Below, in pieces: positions 5,683-12,690 of a stretch of DNA of 12,998 nucleotides. This DNA is from Actinomycetota bacterium (GTDB taxonomy: Bacteria > Actinomycetota > Actinomycetes > S36-B12 > UBA5976). Both the position numbers and the translations under genes were made by a program. The notes below the pieces were generated by a model that ran no database searches, was not told the DNA's origin, and saw nothing but the letters and a program-made list of their open reading frames with translations. The stretch is taken from assembly GCA_009702945.1 (NCBI GenBank), contig WLGZ01000013.1:1-12998 (forward strand). Direction: 5' to 3'. Numbering within the stretch: the stretch's first letter is position 1; each line of letters begins with the position of its first letter.

Positions 5683-6648
5683 ATGAGTCACATGTCACAG
5701 CGCGCACCTCAGGTCGAGATCGGCCTAACCGTTGCAGCGGTGGCTCGTCGGATTGGAATCGCGCCAGCAACCTTGCGGACCTGGGACCGACGTTATGGCC
5801 TTGGACCCAGTGTCCACGTCGCAGGCTCGCACCGCCGCTATTCCGCTATCGATGTGGCCCGGATCGATTTGATGCGAAAGCTGATGCTTAACGGGGTGCT
5901 CCCGAGCGAAGCCGCGAAGACTGCTCTAGTCCAAGAAGTCATCCCAGCCAATCTGGCTGCCGAAACTACTTCGACGCCGTCGTTGCACTTAGTGACAGAA
6001 GCCGAAGCCCAAGCTGACAATGTCATTGCATTAGATAGTCCCAAAGCGATCATCCGATCTTTAAATCGTGCGGCCGCGGCTTTAGATGCCAGCGGTTGTG
6101 ACCAGGTAATTTCTAATTCTTTAGAAAGCCATGGCGTGGTCTGGACTTGGGAAAATGTGTTGATTCCAGTGCTGGTAGCTCTTGGTGAAAAGTGGGAACA
6201 AACTGGCGAAGGTGTTGAACAGGAACATCTGATTGCGGAATCAGTAACAGGGCTTTTTCGGAATCTTGCTAATTCAGTAACTGAACCAGAGAATGCTCGC
6301 CCGGTCTTGCTAGCTTGCGCTCCACATGAACTGCATACGATTCCGATGTACGCAATTGCGGCTGGACTAGCTGAGCAAAACATTGCAAGCAGGGTTCTGG
6401 GTGCTCGCATGCCAGCTGACGCGCTTGCCACTGCAGCCAAGAAAATCGGTCCAAGTGCGATCGTGGTTTGGGCACAAACTCAAGGAACTGCTGACATCAC
6501 CATTTGGGATTCGGTAGAGCCAATGCGCCCAGCGCCACTGCTGATGTCTGTAGGCCCGGGCTGGCAACCAGATTTGCCGGAAGGCGTAGTTAAGCCACTT
6601 GATTTCACCAGCACTCTGATTGCCTTAGCCGCAGCCTCAGGCCGTTAA
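5683..6648 (+). CDS. MerR-type transcription regulator with cobalamin-binding domain (CarH/LitR-like)
   Basis: The protein is 321 residues from the ATG at 5683. An alternative ATG lies at 5692, and the frame stays open upstream only through weak TTG codons. The N-terminal winged helix (about 16-70) shows the MerR hallmarks LTVAAVARRIGIAPATLRTWDRRYG, here in two pieces: the first helix pair, then TWDRRYG followed by GSHRRYS. After a linker of about 45 residues comes a four-helix cap (about 120-200) with W171-x9-E181-H182, the W-x9-EH motif that packs on the upper face of adenosylcobalamin in CarH. A Rossmann-like cobalamin domain follows, with E216-L-H218-T-I-P, close to the family E-x-H-x-x-G motif whose His is the lower cobalt ligand. 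CarH proteins repress in the dark and release DNA when light breaks the Co-C bond. The target here is unknown. Divergent whiB is the closest candidate. Confidence 0.85.
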   Translation: MSHMSQRAPQVEIGLTVAAVARRIGIAPATLRTWDRRYGLGPSVHVAGSHRRYSAIDVARIDLMRKLMLNGVLPSEAAKTALVQEVIPANLAAETTSTPSLHLVTEAEAQADNVIALDSPKAIIRSLNRAAAALDASGCDQVISNSLESHGVVWTWENVLIPVLVALGEKWEQTGEGVEQEHLIAESVTGLFRNLANSVTEPENARPVLLACAPHELHTIPMYAIAAGLAEQNIASRVLGARMPADALATAAKKIGPSAIVVWAQTQGTADITIWDSVEPMRPAPLLMSVGPGWQPDLPEGVVKPLDFTSTLIALAAASGR

Positions 6649-6764
6649 GCAACAAGAATATTGCGCTTTTTGGCCGCAGGCTGATCCGCGATAACCTTAG
6701 GCAATTCACCTTTATTTAGGTGACTATCACCAGCAGTTACCAGCTTGATCAGTAAGGGGATTCC
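6649..6764 (+). promoter_or_regulatory. guaB upstream region with three alternating TCACC/GGTGA half-sites
   Basis: TCACCT (6706-6711), AGGTGA (6718-6723) and TCACC (6727-6731) form two overlapping, mutually exclusive inverted repeats, since the middle arm can pair with either flank. A weak promoter candidate lies just upstream, TTTGGC (6669-6674), 17 bp, TAACCT (6692-6697). The repeats would then lie at the start of the guaB leader. They could be an operator or a small RNA switch. An AAGGGGA ribosome site at 6754-6760 precedes the guaB ATG. No recognised riboswitch was seen. Confidence 0.35.
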
Positions 6765-8258
6765 ATGACACAGGGCCTTCCTGACAAGTTTGCAATGCTC
6801 GGTCTGACTTACGATGACGTGCTGTTGCTGCCAGATGCCAGCGATGTCATTCCAAGCGAAGTAGATACCAGCACAAAGTTAACTCGAGAAATCTCTCTCA
6901 AGATTCCATTGCTGTCCTCTGCTATGGACACGGTTACCGAAGCTCGAATGGCCATTGCAATGGCGCGCCAAGGTGGCCTTGGAATTCTGCACCGAAACCT
7001 TTCAATCGAAGATCAAGCCGCTCAAGTAGATCTGGTTAAGCGCAGCGAAGCTGGAATGATTACCAATCCAGTTACTTGTAGCGCAACCGATACTTTGGCT
7101 GATGTTGATCGACTTTGTGCGCACTACCGAATCAGCGGAGTTCCAGTAGTTGATGCGCAAGGAATTCTTGTCGGCATCGTAACTAATCGCGATATGTGTT
7201 TCGAAGATGACAAGAATCGCAAAGTTGGCGATGTCATGACAAAGATGCCACTCGTAACTGGAACTCCAGGGATGAATGGTGACGATGCTCTTGAGTTATT
7301 GCGCATCAATAAAATTGAAAAACTTCCGTTAGTAGATTCTTCAGGTCATCTAACTGGTTTGATCACGGTTAAGGATTACGTAAAGAGTGATCGCTATCCG
7401 CTAGCAACAAAAGATTCTGCCGGTCGTTTAATGGTTGGTGCTGCAGTTGGTGTTGGTGAAGATTCATACACGCGCGCACTTGCTTTAGTTGAAGCTGGTG
7501 TTGATGTTGTAATCGTTGATACTGCGCACGGTCATCAAAAAGCAGTTCTCGATATGGTTTCCAGAATTAAGAAGTCTGCCAAGGTTCAGGTCATCGGTGG
7601 CAACATTGCTACTCGCGCCGGAGCCCAAGCTTTAATTGACGCTGGCGCGGACGCAGTCAAAGTTGGCGTTGGCCCAGGCTCGATTTGTACCACTCGTGTT
7701 GTAGCTGGTGTTGGCGTTCCGCAGGTCACTGCAATTTACGAAGCATCACTTGCAGCCGGCCCAGCTGGAATTCCAGTAATTGGTGATGGTGGCTTGCAGT
7801 ATTCCGGCGACATCGCAAAAGCAATTGTGGCTGGCGCTGACACCGTTATGTTGGGCTCGTTACTTGCGGGTTGCGAAGAAGCTCCGGGACAACTGGTATT
7901 CGTCAATGGCAAACAGTTCAAGCAATACCGCGGAATGGGTTCACTCGGCGCGATGCAATCTCGAGGAAATGCCAAGTCTTATTCAAAGGACCGTTACTTC
8001 CAAGACGATGTGCTTTCTGAAGACAAATTGGTTCCAGAAGGTATTGAAGGCCAGGTGCCTTATCGCGGCAATTTAGCTGGCGTTGCACACCAATTAATTG
8101 GTGGCTTGCGCGCATCTATGGGCTACGCCGGTGCCGCAACTGTTGCTGACCTTAAGAACAACGGCCGCCTAATTCGCATTACGGCTGCAGGTCTAAAAGA
8201 AAGTCATCCGCACGACGTCCAGCTAACGGTAGAAGCACCTAACTACCACGTTCGATAG
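6765..8258 (+). CDS. guaB: Inosine-5'-monophosphate dehydrogenase
   Basis: This 497-residue IMPDH oxidises IMP to XMP with NAD+, the first committed step to guanine nucleotides. The (beta/alpha)8 barrel begins with LTYDDVLLLP at 14-23. It is interrupted at about 97-206 by two CBS domains (MITNPVTCS to TVKDYVKSDR), which in this family bind adenine and guanine nucleotides and tune activity. The catalytic loop GPGSICTTR has its nucleophile at C308. The phosphate-binding DGGLQYSGD segment, the GMGSLGAMQ region and the mobile flap with RYFQ are all present. Length and order are normal. A 9-bp gap with a strong GGGGAGA ribosome site links it to guaB3, so the two are very likely co-transcribed. guaA for the next step lies downstream in the same orientation. 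In actinobacteria with several paralogues this corresponds to the essential guaB2. Confidence 0.97.
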   Translation: MTQGLPDKFAMLGLTYDDVLLLPDASDVIPSEVDTSTKLTREISLKIPLLSSAMDTVTEARMAIAMARQGGLGILHRNLSIEDQAAQVDLVKRSEAGMITNPVTCSATDTLADVDRLCAHYRISGVPVVDAQGILVGIVTNRDMCFEDDKNRKVGDVMTKMPLVTGTPGMNGDDALELLRINKIEKLPLVDSSGHLTGLITVKDYVKSDRYPLATKDSAGRLMVGAAVGVGEDSYTRALALVEAGVDVVIVDTAHGHQKAVLDMVSRIKKSAKVQVIGGNIATRAGAQALIDAGADAVKVGVGPGSICTTRVVAGVGVPQVTAIYEASLAAGPAGIPVIGDGGLQYSGDIAKAIVAGADTVMLGSLLAGCEEAPGQLVFVNGKQFKQYRGMGSLGAMQSRGNAKSYSKDRYFQDDVLSEDKLVPEGIEGQVPYRGNLAGVAHQLIGGLRASMGYAGAATVADLKNNGRLIRITAAGLKESHPHDVQLTVEAPNYHVR

Positions 8259-8267
8259 GGGAGAAAA

Positions 8268-9380
8268 ATGTCAGACGTGGAAATCGGTAGAAGTAAGCGT
8301 GCCCGCGCCGCTTATTCATTCGATGATGTTTCATTAGTGCCAAGTCGTCGCACCCGTGATGACGCACTGGTTTCGCTGGATTGGAAAATTGACGCCTATT
8401 CGTTCAATCACCCAATCATTGCGGCGCCAATGGATTCAGTCGTCTCACCTTCGTCAGCAAAAACATTTGCTGCTGCTGGTGGCTTGGCAATTCTAAATCT
8501 TGAAGGCGTTTGGACCAGGTACGAAGATCCAACTGGCGTACTCAATGACATTGCAGCTCTTGATTCAAAAGGCGCAACTGCAAAGCTTCAAGAAATTTAT
8601 GCCAAGCCAATTAGGCCTGAGTTAATCGCCGCTCGCATTCAAGAAATGCGCGCAGCTGGAATCACAGTTGCTGGCGCATTGAGTCCACAACGCACTGCGC
8701 AATTTGCCAAGCAGGTAGTTGATGCTGGCGTTGACATCTTCGTAATTCGTGGCACCACAGTTAGCGCAGAACATGTAAGCAATGGCGGCGAAGCATTAAA
8801 CCTTAAGGAATTCATTTACCAGCTTGATGTTCCAGTAATCGTTGGTGGTTGCGCAACCTACACAGCCGCGCTGCACTTAATGCGAACTGGTGCTGCTGGC
8901 GTACTTGTTGGATTTGGCGGCGGTGCTGCGCACACAACTCTTGATGTACTTGGCGTGCGAGTTCCTATGGCTAGCGCAGTTGCTGACGTTGCTGCTGCTC
9001 GCCGCGATTACCTGGATGAATCTGGTGGTCGTTACGTTTCGGTTATTGCAGATGGCTCAATGGGTCGAAGTGGCGATGTCTCAAAGGCAATCGCGTTAGG
9101 TGCTGACGCAGTTGTTGTTGGATCAACTTTTGCTCGCGCTACTGACGCCCCAGGTCGCGGTAAGCACTGGGGGATTGAAGCTACTCACCTAGAACTACCT
9201 AGAGGTGAACTTGTTGATCTTGGTACTACCGGAACTTTGAGTGAAATCATTTCAGGCCCATCTCACACAGCTGATGGAACTATGAATATGGTTGGCGCTC
9301 TTCGTCGTGCCATGGCAACCTGTGGTTATTCAGACTTAAAGGAATTCCAGCGCTGCGAAGTAGTTGTAACTCCTAATTAG
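8268..9380 (+). CDS. guaB3: IMPDH/GMP reductase family protein GuaB3
   Basis: This 370-residue paralogue of GuaB lacks the CBS insertion and follows it after 9 bp. The barrel opens with AYSFDDVSLVPSRRTRD, and phosphate-site motifs corresponding to GuaB are visible (DGSMGRSGD and VVVGSTFAR). The catalytic loop differs. Where GuaB has GPGSICTT, this protein has GFGGGAAHTT at 215-224, with H222 at the nucleophilic Cys position, so the usual covalent E-XMP intermediate cannot form there. C195 lies one strand earlier. The C-terminal YSDLKEFQRCEVVV block is typical of actinobacterial GuaB3. Family members were long annotated as IMPDH. Work on cyanobacterial GuaB3 points to GMP reductase activity, but transfer of that function to this Cys-less form is uncertain. 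The role may be purine salvage or regulation. Confidence 0.9.
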   Translation: MSDVEIGRSKRARAAYSFDDVSLVPSRRTRDDALVSLDWKIDAYSFNHPIIAAPMDSVVSPSSAKTFAAAGGLAILNLEGVWTRYEDPTGVLNDIAALDSKGATAKLQEIYAKPIRPELIAARIQEMRAAGITVAGALSPQRTAQFAKQVVDAGVDIFVIRGTTVSAEHVSNGGEALNLKEFIYQLDVPVIVGGCATYTAALHLMRTGAAGVLVGFGGGAAHTTLDVLGVRVPMASAVADVAAARRDYLDESGGRYVSVIADGSMGRSGDVSKAIALGADAVVVGSTFARATDAPGRGKHWGIEATHLELPRGELVDLGTTGTLSEIISGPSHTADGTMNMVGALRRAMATCGYSDLKEFQRCEVVVTPN

Positions 9381-9428
9381 TTGTGACTGCGTTTTCGCGA
9401 TAGCAGGGTATTTAGTCGACCTGACTCC

Positions 9429-9440
9429 TAGGCTTAGAGA
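9429..9440 (+). promoter_or_regulatory. -10-like TAGGCT six bases before the aldehyde dehydrogenase GTG (leaderless start)
   Basis: TAGGCT at 9429-9434 fits the actinobacterial TANNNT -10 pattern and is followed by TTAGAGA-type spacing of six bases to GTG at 9441, so transcription would start at the codon. No ribosome site is present. No convincing -35 is seen. The same hexamer with identical spacing precedes guaA. The rest of the 60-bp gap holds no clear terminator for guaB3. Confidence 0.5.
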
Positions 9441-10976
9441 GTGCATAGTTCGTCAAAGGATCAGTTACTCCAAAACTTGGTAGCAACTAGTGGTTCCATG
9501 ATTAACCCAGTTAGTCCATTTCCAGGTGTAACTATTGAATCCGTTCCGGAGTCTTCAAAACAAGATGTAGCACTTGCTGTTGCTAAAGCCCGCAAGGCAC
9601 AGACCGCCTGGGCAAATACTGAAGTTTCTAATCGGGTAAAGATTCTGGATCGCTTCCACAAGCTGTTGATTGAAAATCAAGATGAGTTGTTAACAACGAT
9701 TCAAGCGGAAACTGGAAAATCCAGGTTCCATGCAGCCGATGAAATTCTTGGCTTAGCCATGATTACTGCGCACTACGCAAAAATTGGCAAGCGGGCACTT
9801 GCACCAAAGCGTCGCGCTGGTGCGTTACCGATTTTCACCAAGACTTATGTTTTGTCACAACCCAAAGGCGTGATTGGAATCATCTCTCCTTGGAACTACC
9901 CATTAGTTCTCTCAATTTGCGATGCGCTGCCCGCGATCTTGGCGGGCAATACGGTTGTAGTTCGACCAGACAGTCAAACGCCTTGGTCTGCAATTCGTGG
10001 CTTGAATTTACTTCGCCAAGCAGGATTGCCTGAAGACGTGATCACAATCGTCACCGGAGACGGTAATACAACGGGAACCGCGCTGATCGATGAAGTGGAT
10101 TATGTGTGCTTCACTGGATCAACTAAAACTGGAAAGATTGTTGCTGCCCAAGCGGGAGCCAGACTTATTGGTGCATCGCTAGAACTCGGTGGAAAGAATC
10201 CGATGATTGTTTGTGCGGATGCCAACCTGGATACTTTTCTCGAAGTAGCCATTCGTGGTTGCTTCACATCTGCTGGACAACTTTGTGTCTCGATTGAACG
10301 CATGTACATCCACGATTCAATTTATGAAAAGTTTTTAGCCGCCTTCGTCGCAAGAGTTAAGGAACTAATGCTAGGTGCACAACTTGGCTGGGGTTACGAT
10401 GTTGGCTCACTTGCCACAGATGCCTTGGCTAATCGAGTCACCGAAGCCATTTCAACAGCGGTAGCGCAGGGCGCAAAAGTCGAAACCGGCGGAAAGCTTC
10501 GAACTGACATTGGACCAAACGTCTATGAGCCAACAGTTCTCACTGGTGTGACAAAAGATATGAAGATTTCAACTGAAGAAGTTTTTGGGCCATGTGTTTA
10601 TGTTCAACCGTTTTCCAGCACTGAAGAAGCCATAGCACTTGCTAACGATTCAATTTATGGATTATCTGCTTCAGTAATAACTTCCAATGCTCGTAACGGT
10701 CGACAAATTGCCGAACAACTTAGATCAGGTTCGGTAAACATTAATGAAGGTTTCGCCGCCGCTTATGGATCAGTCGCAGCACCTATGGGCGGAATGGGTC
10801 AATCTGGACTTGGTCGCCGACATGGAATCGAGGGCTTACTTCGGTTCACTCAACCACAGACGATAGCTAGGCAGCGTTGGATTTCAATTGGCCCAAAGTT
10901 TGGTTTTGATGAAGAACAGTGGACCAAGCTTTTAGGTAAGTCTTTGTTGATACTTAAGCGATTAAGAATTCGCTAA
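9441..10976 (+). CDS. NAD(P)-dependent aldehyde dehydrogenase, GabD2-like succinate-semialdehyde dehydrogenase
   Basis: This is a 511-residue ALDH. Catalytic residues are complete: N152 in SPWNYP, E248 in LELGGKNP, and C282 in AGQLCVSIER. The FTGSTKTG cofactor loop lies at 224-231. The cofactor-contacting Lys that nearly all ALDHs carry in the KPS/KPD motif is Arg here (R175 in VVRPDSQT). The sequence closely recalls mycobacterial GabD2 (Rv1731), including the QPKGVIGIISPWNYP region and the C-terminal PMGGMGQSGLGRRHG segment and extension, so succinic semialdehyde is the expected substrate. Specificity in ALDHs is hard to fix from sequence. The GTG start has no ribosome site but a -10-like element at the leaderless distance. 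The TAA stop shares its last A with the ATG of the GMC gene, so the two are coupled and probably act in one oxidation route. Confidence 0.85.
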   Translation: MHSSSKDQLLQNLVATSGSMINPVSPFPGVTIESVPESSKQDVALAVAKARKAQTAWANTEVSNRVKILDRFHKLLIENQDELLTTIQAETGKSRFHAADEILGLAMITAHYAKIGKRALAPKRRAGALPIFTKTYVLSQPKGVIGIISPWNYPLVLSICDALPAILAGNTVVVRPDSQTPWSAIRGLNLLRQAGLPEDVITIVTGDGNTTGTALIDEVDYVCFTGSTKTGKIVAAQAGARLIGASLELGGKNPMIVCADANLDTFLEVAIRGCFTSAGQLCVSIERMYIHDSIYEKFLAAFVARVKELMLGAQLGWGYDVGSLATDALANRVTEAISTAVAQGAKVETGGKLRTDIGPNVYEPTVLTGVTKDMKISTEEVFGPCVYVQPFSSTEEAIALANDSIYGLSASVITSNARNGRQIAEQLRSGSVNINEGFAAAYGSVAAPMGGMGQSGLGRRHGIEGLLRFTQPQTIARQRWISIGPKFGFDEEQWTKLLGKSLLILKRLRIR

Positions 10977-12640
10977 TGGCAATCGATTATGACGTAATCG
11001 TTGTTGGCTCAGGTTTTGGTGGTTCTGTTGCAGCACTTCGCCTAACCGAAAAAGGCTACAAAGTGTTAGTTCTGGAAGCTGGCCGCGAATTCAAAGATCA
11101 TGAGTTTGCAAAATCATCTTGGCGAGTTCGCGATTTTTTGTTCGCACCAGCGATTGGATGTTACGGAATTCAGCGAATTCACATGTTGCCAGATGTCATG
11201 ATTTTGGCTGGAGCTGGCGTAGGCGGTGGCTCATTAGTTTATGCAAACACTATGTATGAACCGCCTGCGGAATTCTTTGCTCAAGGTCCTTGGTCCGGAA
11301 TTACAGATTGGCAAACCGAACTAAAGCCGTTTTATGACTTAGCGCGACGCATGCTGGGTGTTGAAATGAATACTTATTTTTCACCAGCAGATGCAGCTAT
11401 GAAAGATGTGGCAGATCGAATGGGCGTTGGCGAATCTTTCAAACTTGCTCCAGTTGCAGTCCACTTTGGCAAAGGGCCTGGCATTGAATCTCCAGATCCA
11501 TATTTTGGTGGCGTGGGTCCAGCTCGAAAAGGTTGCACGAACTGTGGTGAATGTATGACGGGATGTCGTCATAACGCTAAGAACACCCTTGATAAAAATT
11601 ATTTAGCCCTAGCCAAATTAGGTGGGGCTGAAATTAAGGCAATGACCACGGTCACCGAGTTAATCCGTGCAGGTGATGAATGGTTAGTTAGGACCAAAAA
11701 GACTGGTGGTTTCAGTAAAGGCACGCTTCGCGCCAAACATGTAGTTGTAGCCGCCGGAACTTACAACACTCAAAAGATTTTGCATCGAATGAAGGATGAA
11801 GGAGTACTTCCCAACCTCTCCAAAAGACTTGGATATCTATCTAGGACAAATTCAGAAGCGCTGGTTGGCGCAGTTGCTAATAACATTCCGTCACCAGATT
11901 TCACTAGTGGTGTTGCAATTACTTCTTCATTCTTTCCAGATGAACACACTCACGTTGAGCCGGTTCGTTATGGCATTGGTTCCAATTCGATGGGCTTACT
12001 TTCAACAATTCTTACTGATGGTGATGATTCAAAGCCGCGATGGAAGGTTTGGATTAATGCGGTATCCAAATCACCGCTGATGGCACTTAAACATTTATGG
12101 GTTAAAGACTGGTCGCAAAAAACGGTGATCGCACTAGTGATGCAAACTCTGGATAATTCAATAACAGTATTTGGAAAGAAAGATTCCACATTTGGTGGCT
12201 GGAAGTTAAGTAGTCGACAAGGTGAAGGCCAACCAAACCCAAGTTGGATTCCGGTGGCAAACCAGGTAGCTCGCGAATTAGCAACCACTATCGATGGCGA
12301 TGCAATGGGTAATCTTGGTGAAGTGATCGAGGCGCCCTTCACCGCTCACTTTGTTGGCGGATGTGTGATTGCTTCGTCTGCTAGCGAAGGTGTTGTAGAT
12401 CCATATCATCGAGTCTTTGGGTATGAAGGTTTACACATCACTGACGGTTCGACGATCTCTGGAAACTTAGGCGTTAACCCTTCGCTGACAATTACTGCCC
12501 AAGCTGAGCGAGCGATGTCGATGTGGCCTAACAAGGGTGAGCAAGATCAAAGGCCAAACTTTGGTGAGCCGTACCGAGAAGTTTCTCGAATCGCGCCTAA
12601 GTCACCAGTTGTGCCAGCCGGTGCACCCGCAGCCCTTTGA
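10976..12640 (+). CDS. GMC-family FAD oxidoreductase with four-Cys cluster (ChoD/Rv3409c-like)
   Basis: This 554-residue flavoprotein begins DYDVIVVGSGFGGSVAA, a dinucleotide-binding fold with GSGFGG at 11-16. It ends with the GMC C-terminal signature around DGSTISGNLGVNPSLTI. At 187-197 it carries C-x2-C-x2-C-x3-C (CTNCGECMTGC, followed by RHNAKNTLDKNYL), a ferredoxin-like arrangement able to hold an Fe-S cluster. Classical cholesterol oxidases lack it. Homologues such as M. tuberculosis Rv3409c are annotated as cholesterol oxidase ChoD, but the cluster motif and the unlikely presence of sterol catabolism in a small genome make another alcohol or polyol substrate equally possible. There is no signal peptide. 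The ATG overlaps the upstream ALDH stop by one base (TAATG), so the aldehyde product of this enzyme may be passed to that dehydrogenase. Confidence 0.87.
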   Translation: MAIDYDVIVVGSGFGGSVAALRLTEKGYKVLVLEAGREFKDHEFAKSSWRVRDFLFAPAIGCYGIQRIHMLPDVMILAGAGVGGGSLVYANTMYEPPAEFFAQGPWSGITDWQTELKPFYDLARRMLGVEMNTYFSPADAAMKDVADRMGVGESFKLAPVAVHFGKGPGIESPDPYFGGVGPARKGCTNCGECMTGCRHNAKNTLDKNYLALAKLGGAEIKAMTTVTELIRAGDEWLVRTKKTGGFSKGTLRAKHVVVAAGTYNTQKILHRMKDEGVLPNLSKRLGYLSRTNSEALVGAVANNIPSPDFTSGVAITSSFFPDEHTHVEPVRYGIGSNSMGLLSTILTDGDDSKPRWKVWINAVSKSPLMALKHLWVKDWSQKTVIALVMQTLDNSITVFGKKDSTFGGWKLSSRQGEGQPNPSWIPVANQVARELATTIDGDAMGNLGEVIEAPFTAHFVGGCVIASSASEGVVDPYHRVFGYEGLHITDGSTISGNLGVNPSLTITAQAERAMSMWPNKGEQDQRPNFGEPYREVSRIAPKSPVVPAGAPAAL

Positions 12641-12678
12641 TCTTTGCAGGTGCCAAGTAACGAACACTTGACTAGCAA

Positions 12679-12690
12679 TAGGCTAAGGAT
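12679..12690 (+). promoter_or_regulatory. -10-like TAGGCT six bases before the guaA GTG (leaderless start)
   Basis: TAGGCT (12679-12684) is followed by AAGGAT and then GTG at 12691, the same hexamer, spacing and start codon as at the aldehyde dehydrogenase gene. The intervening AAGGA could also be read as a Shine-Dalgarno, but it would be only one or two bases from GTG, too close to work well. TTGACT at 12668-12673 is too near to serve as the -35 of this -10. Confidence 0.5.

Noticed and set aside
5838..6440. 200-codon open frame antisense to the MerR/cobalamin regulator
   Set aside because: The product is Ala/Ser-rich without motifs and lies wholly inside a gene with clear domains, so it is a shadow of codon bias.
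6649..6671. Possible terminator after the regulator gene (GCAA...TTGC followed by GCTTTTT)
   Set aside because: The stem is only 4 bp with an 8-base loop, too weak to call a terminator even with the T-run.
9386..9410. Small hairpin after guaB3 (GCG-TTTT-CGC and CTGC/GCAG)
   Set aside because: Short imperfect stems and no following T-tract, so it is not a supported terminator.
11968..12342. 124-codon antisense frame inside the GMC gene
   Set aside because: No recognisable motif or start context, and the sense strand has conserved GMC features.
10976..12640. Confident naming of the GMC gene as cholesterol oxidase choD
   Set aside because: Synteny and similarity to Rv3409c support the family but not the substrate, and the four-Cys motif differs from classical cholesterol oxidases.
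12668..12684. TTGACT and TAGGCT as a -35/-10 pair for guaA
   Set aside because: The spacer is only 5 bp, far from the 16-18 bp needed.
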